DNA of 12,546 bases, from assembly GCA_005885015.1 (NCBI GenBank), contig VAYG01000015.1:6324-18869 (forward strand). Direction: 5' to 3'. The position numbers and the translations under genes are program-made. Shown here piece after piece: positions 6,174 to 12,546 of the stretch (within the stretch, counting starts at the first letter, position 1; each line of letters opens with the position of its first letter). The notes below the pieces were generated by a model. The model was not told the DNA's origin. It made no database searches and was given only the letters and a program-made list of their open reading frames with translations. The stretch is from Actinomycetota bacterium (GTDB taxonomy: Bacteria > Actinomycetota > UBA4738).

Positions 6174-7498
6174 CCGGTTTCCCCCTCGGTGCGGCCGTGC
6201 CAACCGTACACGAGGGGTGGAGGTTCTCCTGGATCATCGCCGATCGTCATGGCCTCCCGGATCCGCCGATCTGCCTGCGCGGCAGCCTCTTCGTCCCGGG
6301 CATGCACGACCGCGACCTCGTCGGCGCCGAGCTGGTCGCCGATCTTCGGGAAGAATTCGATGCCCACCGCCGGATCGATCGGATCTCCCTTCTTCATCCT
6401 TCCGGCCCCGAGCGCAGCGGCGGCCCGCCCCAGCCCCTCCGCGTCGACAGCGACCAGATAGCCCGGGCTGCCCACGAGGCTGTGTTTCACGGGGGCCGCG
6501 GCGAGGACGGCCCAGGGGTCGTCGACCACCCTCGGGTCCCCGCCCTGCGCCTCGATCATCCTGGCGAAGCGCTCGACGGCCGATCCATCGTCGAGGGCTC
6601 GCTCCGCGCGTCGCCCCGCCTCCTGCCGATCCGAGTGCTCGAGGGCGACCAACGCCTCGGCGGCGAAGGCAACGGAGAGGTCCCGGAGACGCCCACGCTC
6701 CTCCCCCTTCAGCAGCCGCACCGCCTCGGCCACATCGAGCGCGTTCCCGATGGCTGACCCGAGCGGCTGCGACATGTCCGTCACCCCAGCGCGGGCCACC
6801 CGTCCGTGAAGCTCCGCCAGCCGAACGCACGCCCCGGCCAGATCGGCGGCCTCCCCCGGCGTCTTCATGAACGCGCCGCTCCCCGCCTTCACGTCGAGCA
6901 GGATGAGGTCCGTCTCCACCGCGAGCTTCTTCGACATCACGCTCGCCGCGATCAGCGGGATGCTGGCCACCGTCGCGGTGGCGTCGCGCAGCGCGTAGAG
7001 GGCCCCGTCGGCCGGCACCAGGTCCTTCGACTGCCCGGCAACGGCGCACCCGATCGCCTCCACCTGCCGCTCCAGCTCCTCCGGCGAGAGGTCCGTGCGC
7101 AAGCCGGGGATCGACTCGAGCTTGTCCAGCGTGCCGCCAGTGTGGCCCAGTCCCCGGCCGGACAGCTTGGCCACGGCCAGCCCGAGCGACGCGGCGAGCG
7201 GCGCGAACACGAGAGTGACGCCATCACTCACGCCCCCGGTCGAGTGCTTGTCGACCGTTGGGCTGTGGACGCCCGACAAGGAGAGGGTCGACCCGGACTC
7301 GATCATGGCCCGGGTCAGGTCGGCCGTCTCCCGATCGGACATGCCGTTGATGTAGGCGGCCATCAGGAACGCCGCGGCCAAGTAGTCGGGAATCTCTCCC
7401 TTCGCGTATCCGAGGACGAAGGCCCGGAGCTCCTTCGGGTCAAGCTCTTGGCCATCCCGCTTCGCCGCGACGACGGCTCGCGGGTCGAGATCGATCAC
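6170..7498 (-). CDS. pdp: Pyrimidine-nucleoside (thymidine) phosphorylase
   Basis: A 442-residue phosphorylase that splits thymidine, uridine or deoxyuridine with phosphate into base and (deoxy)ribose-1-phosphate in nucleoside salvage. The phosphate-binding segment VDKHSTGGVSD is at 82-92. The family signature SGRGLGHTGGTLDKLE is at 113-128. The pyrimidine-contacting set R171, S186 and K190 lies in RDATATVASIPLIAASVMSKK. The start is GTG at 7498-7496, with GGGAG 8 bases upstream and a GTGA overlap with deoB. Pairing with deoB makes sense because its product is the phosphopentomutase substrate. The 3' end overlaps the M50 gene by 4 bases. The length is typical for Pdp/DeoA (430-440). Whether it prefers thymidine (deoA) or both pyrimidines (pdp) cannot be told from sequence alone. 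Confidence 0.96.
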   Translation of the reverse strand: MIDLDPRAVVAAKRDGQELDPKELRAFVLGYAKGEIPDYLAAAFLMAAYINGMSDRETADLTRAMIESGSTLSLSGVHSPTVDKHSTGGVSDGVTLVFAPLAASLGLAVAKLSGRGLGHTGGTLDKLESIPGLRTDLSPEELERQVEAIGCAVAGQSKDLVPADGALYALRDATATVASIPLIAASVMSKKLAVETDLILLDVKAGSGAFMKTPGEAADLAGACVRLAELHGRVARAGVTDMSQPLGSAIGNALDVAEAVRLLKGEERGRLRDLSVAFAAEALVALEHSDRQEAGRRAERALDDGSAVERFARMIEAQGGDPRVVDDPWAVLAAAPVKHSLVGSPGYLVAVDAEGLGRAAAALGAGRMKKGDPIDPAVGIEFFPKIGDQLGADEVAVVHARDEEAAAQADRRIREAMTIGDDPGEPPPLVYGWHGRTEGETG

Positions 7499-8664
7499 CA
7501 GCCGATCTCCCGGGCGAAGGTCGCGCCGGCCAGCTCTTCCGTGGCCACACCCAAGACGTCGGCCACCGTGGCGCCCAGGTCACCGAATCCGGAACGGGTT
7601 CCGAGGTCGACCGCCGGGCCTCGGGTCCGCGTTCCCGCCACCAGGACCGGGGTGTGCTCGCGCGTGTGGTCGGTCGACGGCGTGGTCGTCGGGTCGCACC
7701 CGTGGTCGCCCGTCACGAACATCAGGCCATCCCCCACCGCCGCCAGCAGCTCCGGGACGCGGCGGTCGAAGGTCTCCACGCACTTCGCGTATCCCACCGG
7801 GTCGTTTCGATGGCCGTACTTCGAGTCGAAGTCCACGAGATTGGCCATGACGAGGCAGGGAGGTTCGCGCGCGAGGTACTGAACGGACAGGTCGATGCCA
7901 TGGTCGTTGGAGTTCGAGTAGGTGAACTCCGTGAGGCCCTGTCCGCTGAAGATGTCGCCGATCTTGCCCACGCCGTACACGGGGATGCCGGCCTTCTGCA
8001 CGAAGTCGAGCACGGTGGGGCCCGGCGGCGGAACCGAGAAGTCGCGACGCTCCGGACGCCGGACGAACGACCCCGGCTCGCCGTCGAAGGGGCGGGCGAT
8101 CACCCTCCCGGCTCGATGGTTCCCGTCGAGGATCCGGCGGGCGACCCGGCACCACTCGTACAGCTGCTCCAGGGGAACGATCCGCACGTGCGTGGCCACC
8201 TGGAAGACGGAGTCGGCGCTCGTGTACACGATGGGCTTCCCCGTGCGGAGGTGTTCCTCGCCCAGCTCCTGGATGATCTCGGTCCCCGATGCCGCCTTGT
8301 TGCCGAGGACTCCCCGGCCGATGGCCTGCTCGAACGGTTCGATGACCTCGGGAGGGAACCCGCTCGGGTAGGTGGGGAACGGGCGATCCAGGACGATCCC
8401 GCACATCTCCCAGTGGCCGGTCGTGGTGTCCTTGCCGGCCGAGCGCTCCGTGAGCCGCCCGTGGGCCGTGCCGGGGACGGCCGCGCCGGCGGGCACGCCC
8501 GCCACCTCGGTCAGGGCTCCGAGTCCCAGCATGGCCAGGTTCGGCGCGTCCAACCCCCCCACGACGGCGGCGACATGGCCGAGGGTGTTCGAGCCGCTGT
8601 CGCCGTACGCGGCCGCGTCCGGATCCTCCCCAACCCCGAAGGAATCACATACGAGGAGAAGGAC
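7495..8664 (-). CDS. deoB: Phosphopentomutase, start codon missing or displaced
   Basis: Interconverts (deoxy)ribose-1-phosphate and 5-phosphate, linking nucleoside salvage to central metabolism. The alkaline-phosphatase-superfamily features are present: the N-terminal metal-binding stretch VCDSFGVGEDPDAAAYGD, then GSNTLGH (about 8664-8563); KDTTTGHWE with the active-site Thr; GKIGDIFSGQG; and the C-terminal metal site GDHGCDPTT...DHTREHTPVL. Counted from the GTC at 8664 the protein has 389 residues, close to the family's roughly 390-400. The problem is that this frame has no ATG, GTG or TTG before the conserved N-terminus. The first in-frame start is GTG at 8562, which would remove the first metal-binding Asp. 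An ATG at 8672-8670 with GGGGAGG just upstream is one frame off. See findings. The 3' end overlaps pdp (GTGA). Confidence 0.85.
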   Translation of the reverse strand, partial: VLLLVCDSFGVGEDPDAAAYGDSGSNTLGHVAAVVGGLDAPNLAMLGLGALTEVAGVPAGAAVPGTAHGRLTERSAGKDTTTGHWEMCGIVLDRPFPTYPSGFPPEVIEPFEQAIGRGVLGNKAASGTEIIQELGEEHLRTGKPIVYTSADSVFQVATHVRIVPLEQLYEWCRVARRILDGNHRAGRVIARPFDGEPGSFVRRPERRDFSVPPPGPTVLDFVQKAGIPVYGVGKIGDIFSGQGLTEFTYSNSNDHGIDLSVQYLAREPPCLVMANLVDFDSKYGHRNDPVGYAKCVETFDRRVPELLAAVGDGLMFVTGDHGCDPTTTPSTDHTREHTPVLVAGTRTRGPAVDLGTRSGFGDLGATVADVLGVATEELAGATFAREIGW

Positions 8665-9620
8665 GCTCCCATCTTCCTCCCCGTGGGGCCAGCGCCGGCG
8701 AACCGCGCACGGGGGTGGGCGGCGAAGTATTCCTCCCGCATGCGGTCGGCCGTGACCAGCGTGTAGATCTGCGTCGTGGACAGGCTGGCGTGGCCCAGCA
8801 GCTCCTGGACCACGCGCACGTCCGCTCCTCCCTCCAGCAGGTGCGTGGCGAAGGAGTGGCGGAGCATGTGGGGCGTCACCCGCTTGCGGAGCCCGGCCCG
8901 GGCCGCCGCCGCCTTGAGGATCTTGGTCGCCCCCTGCCGGGTGAGCCGGCCCCCTCGCTGGTTGAGGAACAGCGCTCCTCCCGACCGCTCCCGCGCCAGC
9001 GAGGGACGGGCCCGGGTCAGATACGCCTTCAGAGCGCGAGCGGCGAACCGCCCGAGCGGCACGATGCGCTCCTTGCTCCCCTTCCCCATGACTTTGAGGC
9101 TTCCCTCCTCGAGGTCGGCGTCGTCGACGTCGAGCCCTGTCAGCTCGGAGATGCGCACCCCGGCCCCGTACAGCACCTCGAGGATGGCCCGGTCCCGAAG
9201 GCCCGGGGCGTCCCCGTCTCCGGGGACCGCCAGGATCGCCTCGATCTCGGTCACCGACAGCGGCCGGGGCAGGTTTCGGGGGACCTTCGGCCGCACCACC
9301 CCCTCCGACGGATCGGTCGCGGCCTCGCCCTCCCGGAGCAGGAACGCATGGAACGTCCGAACCGCCGCCAGCGACCTCGCCACCGAGGAGGCCCGATACG
9401 GCTTGTCGTCCCCGTACCGCGCGCTGGACATGGAGGCGACGAACCCAGCCACGACGGCCTCGTCGACGCGCGTGGCGTCGGGCCGGCCGAGGTCGCGGAG
9501 GTAGGCGGCGTACCGGGTGAGGTCACGCCGGTACGCGTCGAGCGTGTTCTTCGCCACCCCTCGCTCGACCGACAGGTAGTCCAGGAACCGGGCGATCTGG
9601 CCGGTGACCGGGTCCGCCAC
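8511..9620 (-). CDS. xerD: Site-specific tyrosine recombinase XerD
   Basis: A tyrosine recombinase that, with XerC or alone, resolves chromosome dimers at dif. The N-terminal SAM-like DNA-binding domain is about residues 8-100 and the catalytic domain about 118-300. All catalytic residues are present: R156 (GAGVRISEL), K180 (GKGSKER), H251 and R254 (PHMLRHSFATHLL), H277 (LLGHASLSTTQ) and Tyr286 (IYT). The start is GTG at 9620-9618, 7 bases after the ald stop. The family normally ends near AHPRA (residue 305, about base 8706). Here the frame runs 64 residues further with an Arg/Ser/Thr-rich tail that lies over the deoB N-terminus in another frame. That tail is probably not functional sequence. 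Context and motifs favour XerD over phage integrase. Confidence 0.93.
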   Translation of the reverse strand: MADPVTGQIARFLDYLSVERGVAKNTLDAYRRDLTRYAAYLRDLGRPDATRVDEAVVAGFVASMSSARYGDDKPYRASSVARSLAAVRTFHAFLLREGEAATDPSEGVVRPKVPRNLPRPLSVTEIEAILAVPGDGDAPGLRDRAILEVLYGAGVRISELTGLDVDDADLEEGSLKVMGKGSKERIVPLGRFAARALKAYLTRARPSLARERSGGALFLNQRGGRLTRQGATKILKAAAARAGLRKRVTPHMLRHSFATHLLEGGADVRVVQELLGHASLSTTQIYTLVTADRMREEYFAAHPRARFAGAGPTGRKMGASFSSYVIPSGLGRIRTRPRTATAARTPSAMSPPSWGGWTRRTWPCWDSEP

Positions 9621-9627
9621 GGCCTCG

Positions 9628-10755
9628 TCAGTCCCCGGCGCCGGGGACGGCCGTGGAGACGGGCTCGTGGTCGAAGTCGTGGGCCTCCGCCACGGCCTGG
9701 TTGGTCAGCGCGCCCGCGTACGTGTTCAGTCCGCGGGCGAGCGCGGGGTCCCCCCGCAGGGCGTCCTCCAGCCCCCGGTCGGCGATCGACAGCACGTAGG
9801 GCCACGTCACGTTCGTCAGCGCGTACGTCGAGGTGTTCGGCACGGCCCCCGGCATGTTCCCCACCGCGTAATGGACCACCCCGTGCTCGATGTACGTGGG
9901 GTCGGAGTGCGTGGTCATCCGCGAGGTCTCCACGGCGCCGCCCTGGTCGATCGAGATGTCGATGATCACCGACCCGGGCCGCATCGACCGGACCATGTCC
10001 TCCGTGACGAGCTTCGGCGCCTTCGCCCCGGGGATCAGCACGGTCCCGATGAGCACGTCGGCCTCCCGGACCCTCTGCTCCAGCGTCAGGCGATCGGACA
10101 TGAGGGTCATGATGCGCCCCTTGTGGATCTGGTCGATGTAGCGCAGCTTGTCCAGGGACTTGTCGATGACCACCACCTCGGCCTCCATGCCCGCGGCGAT
10201 CCAGGCGGCGTTGTTCCCTGCCATGCCCGCCCCGAGGACGAGCACCTTCGCCGGCCGAACCCCCGAGACGCCGCCGAGCAGGATCCCCCGGCCCCCGTGT
10301 TCCTTCTCCTGAAGCCGCGCCCCGACGTGGGGCGCCATGCGCCCGGCGATCTCGCTCATCGGCGCGAGGAGCGGCAGCCGCCCGTCCTGGAGCTGGACGG
10401 TCTCGTACGCGACCGCGGAGATCTTGCGCTGGAGGAGGACCTCGGTCAGCTCCTTGCTTGCCGCGAGGTGGAGGTAGGTGAAGAGGACCTGGCCCTCCTG
10501 GAGGAGGGGGTACTCCTGGGCCACGGGCTCCTTGACCTTGATGATGAGGTCGGAGGAGCGCCAGATCTCATCGGCAGTGTCGACGACCTCCGCGCCCGCC
10601 CGAACGTAGCGGTCTTCGTAGAGGGAGGAGCCCGTTCCCGCGTCCTTCTGGAGGAGGACTCGGTGGCCGGCTGCGGTCAGCTCCCGCGCGCCTTCCGGGG
10701 TGAGGGCGACCCGGTACTCGTTGTCCTTGACCTCTTTCGGAACGCCAACGATCAC
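9628..10755 (-). CDS. ald: Alanine dehydrogenase
   Basis: NAD-dependent oxidative deamination of L-alanine to pyruvate and ammonia, or the reverse. The 375 residues match the family length (about 370). Family landmarks are all present: GVPKEVKDNEYRVALTP (4-20) with Arg15, Lys75 in KVKEP, His96 in LHLA, the NAD-binding GAGMAG (175-180), and Asp270 in DISIDQGG. The start is GTG at 10755-10753. A TATGCT box ends 6 bases upstream of this GTG, so the transcript may be leaderless. It is separated from the phosphatase gene by 64 bases, which suggests its own promoter, and is followed 7 bases later by xerD. Streptomycetes also carry ald in this neighbourhood. Confidence 0.97.
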   Translation of the reverse strand: MIVGVPKEVKDNEYRVALTPEGARELTAAGHRVLLQKDAGTGSSLYEDRYVRAGAEVVDTADEIWRSSDLIIKVKEPVAQEYPLLQEGQVLFTYLHLAASKELTEVLLQRKISAVAYETVQLQDGRLPLLAPMSEIAGRMAPHVGARLQEKEHGGRGILLGGVSGVRPAKVLVLGAGMAGNNAAWIAAGMEAEVVVIDKSLDKLRYIDQIHKGRIMTLMSDRLTLEQRVREADVLIGTVLIPGAKAPKLVTEDMVRSMRPGSVIIDISIDQGGAVETSRMTTHSDPTYIEHGVVHYAVGNMPGAVPNTSTYALTNVTWPYVLSIADRGLEDALRGDPALARGLNTYAGALTNQAVAEAHDFDHEPVSTAVPGAGD

Positions 10756-10761
10756 CGGCCC

Positions 10762-10767
10762 AGCATA
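10762..10767 (-). promoter_or_regulatory. Candidate -10 box of a leaderless ald promoter
   Basis: The minus strand reads TATGCT, then GGGCCG, then the GTG start. TAnnnT placed 6 bases before the start codon is the arrangement of leaderless promoters in Actinomycetota, where transcription begins at the first base of the start codon. A perfect TTGACA occurs at 10798-10793, but 25 bases away, too far for a standard -35. No Shine-Dalgarno sequence precedes the GTG, which fits leaderless translation. Confidence 0.45.
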
Positions 10768-10819
10768 CCGGCGAGGTTGGGCCGAAACAGGGTGTCAAGC
10801 GGTCTCGGAGGACCCGACA

Positions 10820-11320
10820 TCAGTTGTGGGTCATCGCCTGGACAGTAAAGGCCGCCCAATCCCGTTGCGCCTTGGTCTCCGGAACGGAGAGTCCGCGTGA
10901 TCGCCCGATCATGTCGAATGCTGCGTCCACATCAACTCCGAGGAGGCCGAGCAGCGTGGCCACGATCATCGACGATCTGCCGATGCCCATCCGACAATGG
11001 ACACCTACATGGCGACGCTCTCTGGCCGCGTCGACAAGTTGGGCCAACGTCCCCTTTGTTCGCTCGTCGAGGGTTGGGGTCCCGAGATCGACAATCGGAA
11101 ATGAGACGAACGACAATCCGTGACCCAGGGTCTCGTATTCCTCAGCGGTCAGCCCCAGCTCTTCCCGCTCAGAGGTTGTCAATGCTGAAACGACGACGTC
11201 GAGTCCAGCTTCCTTGGCCGCGGCCATTTCTTCTGCAAGCCAATCGCCACCTCGAGGCCGAGCCATGATGCTGATCAAGCCGCCGGATGTCATCTCCACC
11301 GAATACAACTTCGGGCGCAC
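10820..11320 (-). CDS. Small cysteine phosphatase, protein-tyrosine/dual-specificity type
   Basis: A 166-residue soluble protein with the phosphatase signature HCRMGIGRSS (108-117), Cys109 as nucleophile and Arg115 binding phosphate. Asp78 in FPIVDLGTP is a plausible general acid. The N-terminus LYSVEMTSGG...ARPRGGDWL and the order of conserved blocks match small bacterial protein-tyrosine-phosphatase family proteins of unknown substrate. Start GTG 11320 keeps this conserved N-terminus and lies 3 bases after the NUDIX stop. By hand count of seven full sequence lines GC is about 60%, well below the roughly 70% of neighbouring genes, and codon third positions are less GC-rich. This fits later acquisition. 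A function in dephosphorylating proteins or phospho-sugars is inferred only. Confidence 0.85.
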   Translation of the reverse strand: MRPKLYSVEMTSGGLISIMARPRGGDWLAEEMAAAKEAGLDVVVSALTTSEREELGLTAEEYETLGHGLSFVSFPIVDLGTPTLDERTKGTLAQLVDAARERRHVGVHCRMGIGRSSMIVATLLGLLGVDVDAAFDMIGRSRGLSVPETKAQRDWAAFTVQAMTHN

Positions 11321-11323
11321 GAG

Positions 11324-11821
11324 TCAATCCTTGGCCAGCATCAACGCAATGGCGGTCTTCGCGTCGAGGATGGCGCCGCCCGTGACCTCTTTAAGAGCTT
11401 GGTCGAGCGGCATGCGGACCAGTTCGACCGCCTCTTCTGTTCCCTCGCCGACCTGCTCGGCCTCGGCGAGGAACAGCTCGATCTTCTCGTCCGTGAAACC
11501 CGGGCTGGTGAAGATCGTCGCAAGCGGCTCCACCCTGATCGCCCGGTAGCCCGTCTCCTCCAGCAGCTCCCGGGCCGCGCACTCGGCGCCGCTCTCCCCC
11601 TCCTCAAGCACCCCGGCCGGGATCTCCAGCGTCTCCCGGCGCAATGCCTCCCGGAACTGCCGGACCAAAAGCACCTCGCCCTCCGCCGTGATCGCCACCA
11701 CCGCGCACGCTCCAGGGTGCTTCACGATCTCGCGCTCGCCGCCGGGCCATTCCTCCACGTCCACCTTGATGAACGTGCCGTCGAACGCGCGACGGACGGA
11801 AGAAGGCTCGGGTGAAGCCAC
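11324..11821 (-). CDS. NUDIX hydrolase, ADP-ribose pyrophosphatase type
   Basis: A 165-residue NUDIX enzyme. The NUDIX box GX5EX7REUXEEXGU is complete at 70-92 (GVLEEGESGAECAARELLEETGY). Upstream RQFREALRRETLEIPAG and downstream SPGFTDEKIELFLAE are characteristic of ADP-ribose pyrophosphatases, which cleave ADP-ribose to AMP and ribose-5-phosphate. The start is GTG at 11821-11819, 8 bases after the pyrG stop; the longer open frame upstream lies over pyrG and has no family similarity. A NUDIX gene next to pyrG and before xerD is the standard actinobacterial order. The exact substrate is inferred. It ends 3 bases before the phosphatase start. Confidence 0.92.
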   Translation of the reverse strand: MASPEPSSVRRAFDGTFIKVDVEEWPGGEREIVKHPGACAVVAITAEGEVLLVRQFREALRRETLEIPAGVLEEGESGAECAARELLEETGYRAIRVEPLATIFTSPGFTDEKIELFLAEAEQVGEGTEEAVELVRMPLDQALKEVTGGAILDAKTAIALMLAKD

Positions 11822-11829
11822 GAACCGCG

Positions 11830-12546
11830 TCAGCCCGAGAGGGCCAGCGGCTCGGCCAGCGCGCCGTGGCGGCGGGCCAGGGCGGCGCCCACGAAGTCCC
11901 GGAACAACGGGTGGGGCCGGGTGGGGCGCGACTTGAGCTCCGGATGGAACTGGCCGGCGATGAAGTAGGGGTGCTCGGGCAGCTCGATGATCTCGACCAG
12001 CCGCCGATCCGGGGACATCCCCGAGAACACCATCCCTCGCTGCTGGAGGACGTCGTGGTAGGCCGGGTTGACCTCGAAGCGGTGGCGGTGGCGTTCGGAG
12101 ACCAGCTGCTCGCCGTAGACCCGCTCGGCCAGGCTTCCCCGTACCAGCTCCGCCGGGTACGCCCCCAACCGCATCGTTCCACCCATGTCCGTCACGCCCT
12201 CCTGCTCGGGCAGCAGGTCGATCACCGGATGCGGCGTGCTCGCATCGAACTCCGAGGAGTTCGCCCCCTCCAGGCCGCACACGTTCCGGGCGAACTCGAT
12301 GACCGCGCACTGGAGGCCCAGGCACAGCCCCAGATAAGGGATGCGCCGCTCCCGGGCGAACTGGATCGCCGCCACCTTCCCCTCCACCCCGCGGATGCCG
12401 AAGCCCCCCGGCACCAGGATCCCGTCGGCCTGGGACAGCACGTCCTCCACGTTCGCGTCGATCAGCTCGTCGGAGGGGATCCAGGTCAGGTTGACCTTGG
12501 CCCCGTGGTGGAAGCCCCCGTGCTTGAGGGCCTCGATCACGGACAG
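11830..12546 (-). CDS. pyrG: CTP synthase, C-terminal glutaminase part (5' end outside window)
   Basis: The last 238 residues of CTP synthase, which aminates UTP to CTP using glutamine-derived ammonia. The fragment begins at LSVIEALKHGG, the linker to the class I glutamine amidotransferase domain. Visible motifs are PGGFG (46-50) forming the oxyanion region, GLCLGLQ (73-79) with nucleophile Cys75, RHRFEVN (154-160), and GQFHPEL (198-204) with His201 and Glu203 completing the triad. The synthase domain lies beyond the right edge. The stop is at 11832-11830, 8 bases before the NUDIX start. Nothing indicates loss of function. Confidence 0.97.
   Translation of the reverse strand: MSVIEALKHGGFHHGAKVNLTWIPSDELIDANVEDVLSQADGILVPGGFGIRGVEGKVAAIQFARERRIPYLGLCLGLQCAVIEFARNVCGLEGANSSEFDASTPHPVIDLLPEQEGVTDMGGTMRLGAYPAELVRGSLAERVYGEQLVSERHRHRFEVNPAYHDVLQQRGMVFSGMSPDRRLVEIIELPEHPYFIAGQFHPELKSRPTRPHPLFRDFVGAALARRHGALAEPLALSG

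Noticed and set aside
5412..6461. Plus-strand open frame (349 codons) opposite the M50 peptidase and pdp.
   Set aside because: It is antisense to supported genes, and its charged low-complexity translation matches no family I know.
10793..10798. Perfect TTGACA as a standard -35 box for ald.
   Set aside because: The only good -10 box is 25 bases away and nothing suitable lies at 16-19 bases, so it is not called as a complete promoter.
9604..10848. Plus-strand open frame (414 codons) opposite ald.
   Set aside because: ald is unambiguous on the other strand. The antisense protein is rich in His, Arg, Gly and Pro without domain features.
11822..12325. Extension of the NUDIX frame upstream over pyrG.
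   Set aside because: The extension is a frame-shifted shadow of the CTP synthase glutaminase domain. GTG 11821 gives a full-length NUDIX protein.
1..12546. CRISPR arrays, insertion sequences, prophage genes, rRNA and riboswitches.
   Set aside because: No regularly spaced repeats, transposase, terminal repeats or phage structural motifs were seen. XerD is the housekeeping recombinase in its usual chromosomal context. No convincing intrinsic terminator with a U-run was found either.

Overview
This is a high-GC window in which every gene I can support is on the minus strand, so transcription runs from the right edge to the left edge. The order pyrG, NUDIX hydrolase, (ald), xerD, ..., scpA, scpB, rluB, cmk, der matches a conserved chromosomal block of Actinomycetota. 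Mycobacterium has pyrG-NUDIX-xerD-parA-scpA-scpB-rluB-cmk-engA, and streptomycetes also carry ald there. With about 70% GC in most of the window and heavy GTG start use, this points to an actinobacterial chromosome. The unusual fillers (deoB, pdp and an M50 peptidase where a ParA-like gene is usual) suggest a lineage outside the well-known genera, probably from an assembled environmental genome. That placement is inference.

Layout from right to left (direction of transcription): the 3' part of pyrG (CTP synthase glutaminase domain); an ADP-ribose-pyrophosphatase-like NUDIX hydrolase; a small cysteine phosphatase of the tyrosine/dual-specificity type with clearly lower GC; ald (alanine dehydrogenase) with a candidate leaderless promoter; xerD (tyrosine recombinase); deoB (phosphopentomutase); pdp (pyrimidine-nucleoside phosphorylase); an M50 site-2-protease-like membrane peptidase; a short gap with a candidate promoter and palindromes; scpA and scpB (condensin partners of SMC); rluB-type pseudouridine synthase; cmk (cytidylate kinase); der (two-domain ribosome-assembly GTPase); tRNA-Pro(GGG); a CDP-alcohol phosphatidyltransferase (pgsA-like); and the first 79 codons of a mannose-1-phosphate-guanylyltransferase-type nucleotidyltransferase cut by the left edge.

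Genes are packed tightly. There are three GTGA overlaps (deoB/pdp, pdp/M50, cmk/der) and one ATGA overlap (scpA/scpB), which implies translational coupling. Functional groups are: nucleotide supply and salvage (pyrG, deoB, pdp, cmk); chromosome segregation and dimer resolution (xerD, scpA, scpB); ribosome and RNA maturation (rluB, der, tRNA-Pro); and membrane lipid and cell-envelope precursors (pgsA, the nucleotidyltransferase). No gene-free stretch exceeds 300 bases; the longest is about 150 bases upstream of scpA.

I do not see a new multi-gene system. The oddest spot is the xerD/deoB junction, where xerD has no stop at its normal end and the conserved deoB N-terminus has no in-frame start codon. 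Smaller points are the low-GC phosphatase, a parS-like sequence at the rluB stop codon, the possible leaderless ald promoter and the palindromic scpA leader.
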